Source: Syntrophobacterales bacterium (GTDB lineage: Bacteria; Desulfobacterota; Syntrophorhabdia; Syntrophorhabdales; WCHB1-27). From it: a DNA stretch of 9,024 nucleotides. The position numbers and the translations under genes were made by a program. The DNA lies in assembly GCA_017881765.1 (NCBI GenBank), contig JADGQN010000172.1, forward strand, positions 1-9,024, written 5' to 3'. The notes under the pieces were generated by a model. It did no database searches, was not told the origin of the DNA, and was given only the letters and a program-made list of their open reading frames with translations. Shown here piece by piece: positions 1 through 6,736 of the stretch; position 1 is the stretch's first letter, and each line of letters begins with the position of its first letter.

Positions 1-3000
1 GCGCGGGCCAGGCTTTCCCGCTCGATGACGATCATTCCCCCGCCTTCGCCGAGGACCATCCCGTCTCTTTCAGCATCGAAGGGGCGGGAGGTCTCGTGAG
101 CGGGTCTTTCCCGTCCGGACAGCCCGTAAAGTGCGCCCAGCGCGGAGAATTCCAGAAAATGCACGTGGGTGAGGTTCTCTTCGCCCCCTCCGACGATGGC
201 GGCATCGATGACGCCGTTCCTGATCATCTGGATGGCGCTGTATAGTGCCACCAGTGAGGTCGCGCAGGCCGCAGAGACGGAATAGCTGGGTCCCATGAAC
301 CCATAACGGTTGCAGATGAAGCCGGCCGCCGCGCAGTTGAGTCTGCCCAGGAGCGTGGTGTCATCCGGGGCCATGCGTCCGGACTTCACCTCTCGTTCGA
401 CGGCGCTCTCCTGATCCGGCGCGAGGTGAACGGCTTTTTTGACAGCGCCAAGGATATCATGAGCGTACGCCCTGATGATCATATCGGTGAGGGTACCCGC
501 CGCCTCACCCGAGTTCTGGGAGATGAGGACCCCGATCCGTTCGCGCGGGATGTCCGAATCCAGGATACCGGATGCCCGGATGGCTCTGTCCGCCAGCCAC
601 ATGGTAACCCTTGTCGCCTCGGTCATGGACCGGAAATCATGGGGAGGAATCCCGAGTTCATTGCGGGAAACATGAAAGTCCATGAACGCGCCCACCTTGC
701 AATAGGTCTTGTCCGGAACCTGCGGCCGGGGATCATAAAAAAGGGCGTGATCCCACCGGGAAGGCGGAACCAAGGTAATCCCGCTCTTCATGGCCATGCT
801 TGCAGCCCAGACTTCCTCCGGACTCTTCCCCAGGGCATTGACTATGCTCATTCCGGTGATGGCGACCCTTTCACGATCGTCTCCGTGGGGGGCGACTCGC
901 TTCAGTCCATGGCCGATCCGGGTCGATGGAGTTTTCGGGGCAATCTCCATCGACCCCACAACGGGCTGATGCAGCAAGAGGGGACCTTCGGCCAGCTCGC
1001 GGTGAAAGGACTGCAGCTTCTTGACCTCACCGATGAGGCCGGCGCAGGCCCCACTCATGAATTGCCCGCGCTCCAGACAGCCCCGCTCATCCAGAGCCGT
1101 CCCGCCTGGCCTGTCCATGCCTCGGGCCGCGGCGAAGAGGCTCCCCGCGGCCATCTCCTCCATTCTCGTCCGGAACACGGCCTCGTCCTGGTGACCCGCT
1201 GCAAACTCCCTCTCCAGGGATAAAATAGCTGCCACTCTGGGGGTCCTCAAAGCGCGCACCCGAAGCCCGGTATGCTGGCCCGAAACGGCTGTTCCTCCCG
1301 GGGGCGATTCCAGGACCATCCGCTGATAGAGCGCTGTCAAGGCACCCGTTTCAACGATCTCCCGGGTGGCCAGGTAAATGGTGCCCATCTGGATGGCGTC
1401 CGCGCCCAGCATGGCGGCCATGAATGCAGTCTCTCGATTGAAAATTCCCCCCGCAAGGATCACGCGACAGTTTTGAAAAAGGGACGGCGTGCGCCGCTTG
1501 AGATCCAACAACATCTGAGCAAGGGTGAGCGTGCTATACTGCCCCACGTGACCGCCGGCCTCGTATCCCTCGCAGACCACGTACCGGACGCCGGCTTCCA
1601 GGGCGAGTCTCAGCAAGGCCTCATCAGGAGCGATATACATAACCCCGATGCCGCAATCCATCAACTCCCTTAAGGGGGAGAGATCGCCACCCGCGATCAC
1701 GACAAAACGGGGTCTCTGTTTCTTTATCCAGGCCAGTTGCGTCTCCCTGAAAGGGTTTTCCACCAAAGAGACGACATTCACTGCATAAGGGCGCCCACCC
1801 ATGATCTCCGGCAGGCGTCCCAGCCTCAGATCAAGGGCCTCTGTGTCCATCAGGCCAAGGGCGATGGTGGGCAATCCACCGGCATCGGCAACTTTTGAGG
1901 CAAACTCCGGGACATCAGTGATCCATGACATGGCGCCCTGGATAAAGGGGTATAGGGTTCCCATCTCTTTCGCTACTGGGCTGTCCAGAAAGCAATCCTT
2001 TCTTGCCTCAGCCAGAAGGCATACGTTACGAATTTCGTCGATGAAAGTGTTCACGGCCTCCTCGGTTCCGGTCCCGAAACGCTCAACGAACGACGCGGCA
2101 AAGGCAGCTTCCACACCCAGAGGAATGACCTCGTCCGGGCCGAAATGGCTCTCCAGAGGGTGGAGGGCCCTGGCATGCACCTGGCTTACGAAGGCGCGGC
2201 GGCTGTCGTCTGTGATCTTCGCTCCGGACAGCGAGTCCTCGAACGTCTGGATCTCCTTGAACGCACGCGAGTTTCCCTTATTGAAAAGGCGACAGGGAAC
2301 CTCGAGGTCCAGGCCGACCAGATCCGTAGAATCCAGGCGGAGGTTGGAGAGCCGCTGGCGTTGAACATCATCAATGGCAACCATATCCGTCAGCCAATGG
2401 AGGCTCTCGAAAACGATCCCGGTTGCCCCGGTCGATAGGAATGCCGCTGCCGCCTCAGGGGTGGAGACGCCTCCCCAGATAAGGATGTCGAGAGGCTTTG
2501 AGGCTGTGCGCAGCATTTCTTTGACCATCGAATAGAGAGCCGTGGTCGTCTCACCGCTGCCGAATCCGGAGGCCTCGCATCCTTTCAGGACGATCCGCCC
2601 GATGCCCGAACTATCCTTCAAAATAGCTGCCAGGAGGTCGATGTCGCCGATGATTGGAAAGCAACGGTAGTCTTCCGACAGCTCCCTCAATCTCTGTAGA
2701 AAGATGGGCGGATCTTCTTGAATAAGCCGGGGGTGGCACTCTACCCAGATGTCGTGGACTCCTGCTTCCTTCAATGACTGCATCAATGATGGATCAAAGA
2801 AGGCGGGGGCAGAAATCTTGATATCCCTGACGTGGCCGGCAGGGTCAGCCTTTCGTAAGAAAGAACGTAACCCATCCAGCCCCATCATGGAAAAATCGAA
2901 GATGGCGCTGCTCCCTGTTCGCTGAGCCATTTGAATCACCGACGGGGTGATCTCCTCAGGCCGCCAGACGAAACCGATGACAGAAACCCGATCCTCAGCC

Positions 3001-3002
3001 AC
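1..3002 (-). CDS. Multidomain synthase, N-terminal part: two nitronate-monooxygenase-like domains then a ketosynthase (partial, cut by left edge)
   Basis: I translated the minus strand by hand from 3002 to base 3: 1000 codons with no stop. Residues ~7-210 form a degenerate FMN-barrel module (GCEASGF at 141-147, IWGGVS at 175-180). Residues ~350-640 form a full nitronate monooxygenase/PfaD-like module: FIQGAM 353-358, EAGGH 481-485 with the family's usual catalytic His at 485, LAGGI 516-520, GADAIQMGT 533-541. After a linker, a beta-ketoacyl synthase domain begins near 711 (RVAITGMSIVNALG). Its active-site Cys is about residue 913 in SAACATSL, followed by SRPFDAERDGMVLGEGGG. The catalytic His residues and any AT, ACP or KR domains would lie beyond the left edge. 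The family suggests a PUFA-synthase-like or polyketide megasynthase in which the NMO module acts as an enoyl reductase; that role is inferred. Start: GTG at 3002, or TTG at 3011, which is closer to the AAGGA. An in-frame stop lies upstream at 3072-3074. Confidence 0.88.
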   Translation of the reverse strand, partial: MAEDRVSVIGFVWRPEEITPSVIQMAQRTGSSAIFDFSMMGLDGLRSFLRKADPAGHVRDIKISAPAFFDPSLMQSLKEAGVHDIWVECHPRLIQEDPPIFLQRLRELSEDYRCFPIIGDIDLLAAILKDSSGIGRIVLKGCEASGFGSGETTTALYSMVKEMLRTASKPLDILIWGGVSTPEAAAAFLSTGATGIVFESLHWLTDMVAIDDVQRQRLSNLRLDSTDLVGLDLEVPCRLFNKGNSRAFKEIQTFEDSLSGAKITDDSRRAFVSQVHARALHPLESHFGPDEVIPLGVEAAFAASFVERFGTGTEEAVNTFIDEIRNVCLLAEARKDCFLDSPVAKEMGTLYPFIQGAMSWITDVPEFASKVADAGGLPTIALGLMDTEALDLRLGRLPEIMGGRPYAVNVVSLVENPFRETQLAWIKKQRPRFVVIAGGDLSPLRELMDCGIGVMYIAPDEALLRLALEAGVRYVVCEGYEAGGHVGQYSTLTLAQMLLDLKRRTPSLFQNCRVILAGGIFNRETAFMAAMLGADAIQMGTIYLATREIVETGALTALYQRMVLESPPGGTAVSGQHTGLRVRALRTPRVAAILSLEREFAAGHQDEAVFRTRMEEMAAGSLFAAARGMDRPGGTALDERGCLERGQFMSGACAGLIGEVKKLQSFHRELAEGPLLLHQPVVGSMEIAPKTPSTRIGHGLKRVAPHGDDRERVAITGMSIVNALGKSPEEVWAASMAMKSGITLVPPSRWDHALFYDPRPQVPDKTYCKVGAFMDFHVSRNELGIPPHDFRSMTEATRVTMWLADRAIRASGILDSDIPRERIGVLISQNSGEAAGTLTDMIIRAYAHDILGAVKKAVHLAPDQESAVEREVKSGRMAPDDTTLLGRLNCAAAGFICNRYGFMGPSYSVSAACATSLVALYSAIQMIRNGVIDAAIVGGGEENLTHVHFLEFSALGALYGLSGRERPAHETSRPFDAERDGMVLGEGGGMIVIERESLAR
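920..956. repeat. 12-bp perfect inverted repeat inside the interdomain linker of the synthase
   Basis: GGGTCGATGGAG (920-931) and CTCCATCGACCC (945-956) are exact reverse complements separated by 13 bases. The repeat lies in the region encoding the linker between the second NMO-like module and the ketosynthase (around residues 682-695, MEIAPKTPSTR). It could form an mRNA hairpin or be a trace of a local duplication or inversion. No function is shown. Confidence 0.6.
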
Positions 3003-3011
3003 TATATCCAA

Positions 3012-3021
3012 CCCCTTCCTT
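3012..3021 (-). promoter_or_regulatory. Ribosome binding site of the NMO-ketosynthase gene
   Basis: The minus strand reads AAGGAAGGGG. A TTG (3011) follows immediately, five bases after the AAGGA core. A GTG (3002) follows nine bases after the GGGG end. Both starts are in frame and differ by three residues, so the site supports translation initiation here but does not settle the start codon. Confidence 0.6.
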
Positions 3022-3082
3022 AAAGACGATAGGTACCCTTGAATTTTCCCGGGTTCATTCCCCGCGGCTTGTCACGCGTGCC

Positions 3083-3145
3083 GTCATTCCGGCGGACGCC
3101 GGAATCCAGAAACCGGACTGGATGCCGGATCAAGTCCGGCATGAC
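3083..3145. repeat. Dispersed palindromic (REP-like) repeat made of two hairpins
   Basis: Two arms face each other: 3083-3109 (starts GTCATTCCGG, ends GGAATCCAG) and 3118-3145 (starts CTGGATGCCGG, ends CCGGCATGAC). Each arm folds by itself: an 8-bp stem ATTCCGGC/GCCGGAAT with loop GGAC, and an 8-bp stem ATGCCGGA/TCCGGCAT with loop TCAAG. The two arms are also imperfect reverse complements of each other. Elements with this core are widespread as intergenic repeats in proteobacterial genomes. Here it sits between two co-oriented minus-strand genes. Confidence 0.75.
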
Positions 3146-3152
3146 ACACAAT

Positions 3153-3174
3153 ACCCCGCCGCTTGCGGCGGGGT
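3153..3174 (-). terminator. Terminator-like GC hairpin after the GNAT gene
   Basis: A 9-bp perfect stem ACCCCGCCG/CGGCGGGGT with a four-base loop (CTTG on plus, CAAG on minus) begins nine bases past the stop codon of the minus-strand GNAT gene. On the minus strand it is followed by ATTGTG, a weak U-tract; on the plus strand by TCTTC. It probably ends the GNAT transcript, separating it from the synthase gene, but the poor U-tract leaves room for an attenuator or a simple repeat. Confidence 0.5.
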
Positions 3175-3182
3175 TCTTCATC

Positions 3183-4304
3183 CTACAAAGACTTTCTGAA
3201 TATGCGATACCTCTTGCATGTTTTCGCGCCGGCTTCCTCTATCAATGAGTTGATCGACTCGTTGTCCTCCAGGGTCCAGCCCAACTCCAGATAATGATAT
3301 TTCTCTTTTTTCCTCACCACTTCAAATATGTGGTGGAAGGCTAACATGGGGAGTCCCAGTTGCTGGTACTTCTCCTTGATTCCGAAGATCAAACACCTCA
3401 ATCCCCTGATCTCCCGCCGATAGATAAGGAACTTCAGCAAACCCGTCAGACCGACCCGTCCGTTGAAACGCTTGAGCAAAGGGTTGATGTCAGGAAAGAT
3501 CACGCAGGCCGCCGCGGGTTCATCCTCATAGTAGATGAAGAAGACTAGGTCCGGGTCCACGAATTTCATCACGTTCTTCTGAATGTCCCGCATCTCATTA
3601 TCGCTCAGGGGGACGAAACCCCAGTTACCAGACCAGGAGGCATTGTATATCTCCCTGATCAGAGCAAACTCGGCGTCCACATTTTTTGGATCAGAGGGCC
3701 TGATGTGGATACCCTTTTTCTTGGAGATCCGTTCAGCAAGACGATCCATCCACTCGGGAAGCCGGTAATCGCCCTCTATCAGGAAGGCCAGCAAGTCCTT
3801 TTCTTTGGTGAAGCCGCACGATTCGACCAGTCCCGGGTAGTACGGTGGGTTGTAAGTCATCATCAAGACCGGCGCATGAGCAAATCCCTCAATGAGCAAT
3901 CCCGCCTCGTAATTGGTGGATGGGTTGAGCGGGCCTCTCATGAAGGTCATCCCTTTCTGACGAGCCCACGTCTCTACAGAAGAGAAGAGGGCCGTCGCGG
4001 CTGCCTGATCGTCAGCACATTCGAAAAATCCCCAAATGCCCATCTTTTCGTTGTGGAACTCGTTATAATGACGATCTACGAGGCCCGCGATCCTCCCCAC
4101 TGTCTCCGAACCGCGTCGGGCCAGAAAGAGGATGCGCTCGGAAAACTCCCAGAAAGGATGCCCACCAGGGTCCAGCATCCGGCGAACCTCCGCCTTGAGT
4201 GGGGGGACCCAGTTGGGATACTCAGCATAGATTCTCCATGGCAGGTCAATGAAGTCCTTCAATGCCGGTCTCTCTTCCACAGCAATAATCTCTATGCCGG
4301 CCAT
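3183..4304 (-). CDS. GNAT-fold N-acyl/acetyltransferase-like protein, 373 aa
   Basis: This looks like a two-lobed GNAT-superfamily protein of the ~370-aa type usually annotated only as an N-acetyltransferase. In the first lobe (about residues 1-185) is the block RGPLNPSTNYEAGLL (123-137) followed by YNPPYYP (151-157). The second lobe contains KYQQLGLP (312-319), placed like the acyl-CoA pyrophosphate loop of GNATs. The C-terminal stretch around ELGWTLEDN (340-348) up to KRYRIFRK is typical of the family. The ATG at 4304 is chosen over the ATG at 4337 because AAGGA (4312-4316) lies seven bases before it, while the upstream ATG has no ribosome site. Substrate is unknown. The neighbouring lipid/polyketide-type synthase makes an acyl-chain or lipid substrate plausible, but this is inference. 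A hairpin and a repeat separate the two genes, so they may be separate transcripts. Confidence 0.75.
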   Translation of the reverse strand: MAGIEIIAVEERPALKDFIDLPWRIYAEYPNWVPPLKAEVRRMLDPGGHPFWEFSERILFLARRGSETVGRIAGLVDRHYNEFHNEKMGIWGFFECADDQAAATALFSSVETWARQKGMTFMRGPLNPSTNYEAGLLIEGFAHAPVLMMTYNPPYYPGLVESCGFTKEKDLLAFLIEGDYRLPEWMDRLAERISKKKGIHIRPSDPKNVDAEFALIREIYNASWSGNWGFVPLSDNEMRDIQKNVMKFVDPDLVFFIYYEDEPAAACVIFPDINPLLKRFNGRVGLTGLLKFLIYRREIRGLRCLIFGIKEKYQQLGLPMLAFHHIFEVVRKKEKYHYLELGWTLEDNESINSLIEEAGAKTCKRYRIFRKSL

Positions 4305-4311
4305 AGTCGTT

Positions 4312-4316
4312 TCCTT
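4312..4316 (-). promoter_or_regulatory. Shine-Dalgarno site that fixes the GNAT start
   Basis: AAGGA on the minus strand, seven bases before the ATG at 4304. The alternative in-frame ATG at 4337 has no comparable site, so the protein most likely begins MAGIEIIAVEE. Confidence 0.7.
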
Positions 4317-4385
4317 AGAGAGGTTACCACCGAACATTACAAGTTAGCATCTACGAAGTCTTGACGCAAATTTCTAAGGCAGAGG

Positions 4386-4988
4386 TTACTTTTCCACTCG
4401 TTTTCGTATTTTTTCAATGTCCGCATGCTTCACGTATGGAACGATTCGAAACCAAAACCAATGGAATCCATATCCCCCGTGCACCATTTCTTCAATCGCG
4501 TCTTCTTTCGTCCATCCCTGTTCTACCACTCTGAACATCGCGATCATAACACCCACTCTATCCGCCCCATACGAACAGTGTATCAGGAAAGGACCATTTT
4601 CCCTTTTACGGATTATTCGTAGAACTCTGACCACGTCTATATCTTCAATATGCCATACATTTACACTCAACTCTTCAACGCGTAATCCTGTCTCCCTGAT
4701 CCTATCAGAATCAAAATAGAACGCCCGCAGGTTTATTATGGTCTTTATCCCCAGTTTCTTAAGGTTCCTCATCCCTTCCTCAATCGGCTGCTCGCTTCTA
4801 TAAAGATAATCGGTGACCTTATAAAGATTACCAGCTCCCCGCATCTGGACCGGCGTCGCCCATTCTGCCGACCGATTGGACTCTACTCTGCTGCTTAGAG
4901 CACAACCCAGGACGGAGGAGACAAAAATCAATAGCAAGGAAATTGCTTTTATCGTATGAGTTTTCCCATCGCTCTCTTTTGTCGCCAA
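4386..4988 (-). CDS. Dual-specificity/tyrosine phosphatase-like lipoprotein, 200 aa
   Basis: The N-terminus has basic residues, a hydrophobic run at 15-28 and a lipobox VLGC with Cys29, so the protein is probably a membrane-anchored lipoprotein with its catalytic domain outside the cytoplasm. The phosphatase core runs from about 54 to 195. It includes LYRSEQP (62-68), IKTIINLR (81-88), WHIEDIDVV (112-120; Asp116 or Asp118 could be the general acid) and the P-loop HCSYGADR with nucleophile Cys138 and Arg144. GGYGFHWFW at 171-179 is also typical of this bacterial DSP family. Members usually have Thr or Ser after the Arg; here it is Val145. The start is TTG at 4988, supported by AAGGA six bases upstream; no better in-frame start precedes the signal peptide. 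It is divergent from the phospholipase D gene. Substrate is not known: phosphoprotein, phospholipid or inositol phosphate are all possible. The gene looks more AT-rich than the synthase gene. Confidence 0.85.
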   Translation of the reverse strand: MATKESDGKTHTIKAISLLLIFVSSVLGCALSSRVESNRSAEWATPVQMRGAGNLYKVTDYLYRSEQPIEEGMRNLKKLGIKTIINLRAFYFDSDRIRETGLRVEELSVNVWHIEDIDVVRVLRIIRKRENGPFLIHCSYGADRVGVMIAMFRVVEQGWTKEDAIEEMVHGGYGFHWFWFRIVPYVKHADIEKIRKRVEK

Positions 4989-4994
4989 GAGATG

Positions 4995-4999
4995 TCCTT
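4995..4999 (-). promoter_or_regulatory. Shine-Dalgarno site for the TTG start of the phosphatase gene
   Basis: AAGGA on the minus strand, six bases before TTG at 4988. It is the main reason for accepting the non-ATG start. Confidence 0.65.
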
Positions 5000-5003
5000 A
5001 GCT

Positions 5004-5032
5004 ATTATTGAGAACAAATAGATTCTTGTCAA
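5004..5032 (-). promoter_or_regulatory. Sigma70-type promoter for the phosphatase gene
   Basis: The minus strand has a perfect -35 TTGACA (5027-5032), a 17-base spacer and a -10 AATAAT (5004-5009), one mismatch from TATAAT. The predicted transcription start, near 4997, falls inside the AAGGA ribosome site, giving a leader of only about nine bases. Either the mRNA is almost leaderless or the real start of transcription is shifted a few bases. Confidence 0.6.
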
Positions 5033-5096
5033 GTAATGTCACGACATGGCTCTTAAGCCTTGAAGATTTCTCAATTCGTGCTGAAGTTTAACAATA

Positions 5097-6521
5097 ATGA
5101 ATAAAATCCTTTCTTCCTTTTTCTTCTCTCTGCTGGTTTCCATCGTGACCCTCGGTGGTGGATGTGCGACCTTGCCGAACGTGTCTGAAGTGATGGTTGA
5201 GGCGCCGACCACCCAGACACCACCTCAAATCGCTTCGGCCAAAGGGCCGTTATCCCCCAAGCAGAGCAAGGCCCTCTTGGAACGATTGCAGCGATCCGTC
5301 GACCCGACGGATATGCTGGAACGCTATAGTGCCGTAATAGAATCGGTGAGCGAGAGCCCGTTGACGAAGGGGAACAAAGTCACGCTGCTCGTTAATGGTG
5401 CGGCTGCCTATGCGGCCATGTTCAAAGCGGTGGAGAATGCCAAAGATCATATCAACATTGAAACCTATACCATGGAAGATATCGAAGATGAGACGGGTCG
5501 CAAATTTGCTGATCTGTTGCTCCAGAAGCAGGCTGAAGGGGTTCAGGTGAATCTCGTCTACGATAGTTTAGGCAGTTTCAGTACTCCCGGTGCATTCTTT
5601 CAGCGCCTGCGCGACGGCGGGATACACGTGGTCGAATTTAACCCGCAAAATCCGCTCAAGGCCCACGGAAAATGGCGCCTTGCCAAATCGGATCACCGCA
5701 AGATACTGATCGTCGACGGCAAAGTCGCCCTTACCGGAGGCGTCAACATCAGTCAGGTTTATTCAAGCGGGCCTTCCGGAACTGGAGGTGAAAAAGAGGC
5801 AGAGATGCCCTGGCGCGATACGGACGTTCAAATCGAAGGCCCTGCCGTGGCTGAGTTCCAAAAACTGTTTCTTGACACATGGGAGAAACAGAACGGTGAG
5901 AAACTCTCCGACCGGAACTACTTCCCCGATATGAAGGAACAGGGAAATGCCCTGGTGGGGGTGTTGGGCAGTACCCCGGGGGAGGCCAACAGGATCACTT
6001 TCATCATGTATGTGGCCGCCATCGCGTTTGCGGAGAACTCGCTCCATATGACGAATGCCTATTTTGTCCCCGATGCGCAGATACTGAAAGCCCTCACCGA
6101 TGCCGCAAAGCGCGGCGTAGATGTAAAAATTATTCTTCCCGGAGCCACCGACAGATCCCTGGCCCAATATGCGGGACAGTATCATTACTCCGATCTTTTG
6201 AAATCGGGAGTGAAGTTATACAAGCGCCGCAATGTCCTGCTCCATGCGAAAACACTGGTGATTGACGGCGTCTGGTCGACCGTGGGTTCCAGCAATATGG
6301 AGTGGTGGAGCTTTTCAACCAATGACGAGGTGAACGCGGTTATTTTGAACCGCGAGTTCGCTACGGAAATGGAGAAGCTGTTTGCCGGGGATCTTGCGGA
6401 GTCCGACCAGATTCGATGGAAAGAGTGGAAAAAGAGGCCTTTGCTCATCAAAATCAGGGAATGGTTTTCGCATCTCATTGCCCGCCGGTCGGATAGTAAC
6501 GTCGAAAATGGGGTTGCTTAG
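5097..6521 (+). CDS. Phospholipase D/cardiolipin synthase-type lipoprotein with two HKD motifs, 474 aa
   Basis: Two phospholipase D catalytic motifs are intact: HRKILIVDG (His200, Lys202, Asp207) followed by GG, and HAKTLVIDG (His383, Lys385, Asp390) followed by GSSN. In this superfamily the two motifs together make one active site and work through a phosphohistidine. Bacterial members of similar layout (ClsA/ClsB/ClsC-like) join phosphatidylglycerol molecules, or PG and PE, into cardiolipin. The N-terminus has no pair of membrane helices. Instead a signal peptide ends in a weak lipobox LGGGC (Cys23), followed by a Pro/Thr/Gln-rich linker, suggesting a lipid-anchored, exported enzyme. After the second motif the usual DWRSF-like block reads EWWSF. 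The ATG at 5097 has only a poor ribosome site (GAAG about ten bases upstream). It is divergent from the phosphatase gene. Cardiolipin synthesis is likely, but other transphosphatidylation or phospholipase activity is possible. Confidence 0.88.
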   Translation: MNKILSSFFFSLLVSIVTLGGGCATLPNVSEVMVEAPTTQTPPQIASAKGPLSPKQSKALLERLQRSVDPTDMLERYSAVIESVSESPLTKGNKVTLLVNGAAAYAAMFKAVENAKDHINIETYTMEDIEDETGRKFADLLLQKQAEGVQVNLVYDSLGSFSTPGAFFQRLRDGGIHVVEFNPQNPLKAHGKWRLAKSDHRKILIVDGKVALTGGVNISQVYSSGPSGTGGEKEAEMPWRDTDVQIEGPAVAEFQKLFLDTWEKQNGEKLSDRNYFPDMKEQGNALVGVLGSTPGEANRITFIMYVAAIAFAENSLHMTNAYFVPDAQILKALTDAAKRGVDVKIILPGATDRSLAQYAGQYHYSDLLKSGVKLYKRRNVLLHAKTLVIDGVWSTVGSSNMEWWSFSTNDEVNAVILNREFATEMEKLFAGDLAESDQIRWKEWKKRPLLIKIREWFSHLIARRSDSNVENGVA

Positions 6522-6736
6522 ACCCTGCCTTTTCCAAATCACTGTAGCAAAAACAACCACACGCTCGCGTAGGAAGTTACTACAAAATAATTGTTGGTCC
6601 TTCGACAGACATGAGCCAACGCTTGTCATATTATTCTGTAGATGGCTTTCCTGGTGCAGATAATGAAGGCCCTTGTGATTTGTCAGGTGCGCATCGGAGA
6701 GCTTTTCTTAAGACTAAAGCATGGAGGATTGAAAAC
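6522..6736. other. Intergenic stretch without recognisable feature
   Basis: Between the phospholipase D gene and the next small ORF I find no convincing terminator hairpin and no well-spaced -35/-10 pair. An in-frame ATG at 6611 would extend the following ORF back by 42 codons, but it has no ribosome site. If the 91-aa ORF is not real, the gene-free stretch would extend from 6522 to 7095. Confidence 0.5.

Noticed and set aside
426..1223. Plus-strand open frame of 265 codons
   Set aside because: It is fully antisense to the ketosynthase/linker part of the minus-strand synthase, whose conserved motifs are clear. The plus-strand product shows no domain.
1801..2364. Plus-strand open frame of 187 codons
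   Set aside because: Low-complexity Ser/Arg-rich product, antisense to the NMO-like modules, which read through cleanly on the other strand.
3083..3145. Possible CRISPR repeat or insertion-sequence end
   Set aside because: Only one unit is present, there is no spacer periodicity and no transposase frame nearby; it fits a dispersed palindromic repeat.
4305..4337. Upstream ATG extension of the GNAT gene (11 extra residues)
   Set aside because: No ribosome site before the 4337 ATG, while AAGGA is ideally spaced before the 4304 ATG.
6611..6736. Upstream ATG extension of the 91-aa ORF
   Set aside because: No Shine-Dalgarno site before 6611, while GAGGA precedes the 6737 ATG.
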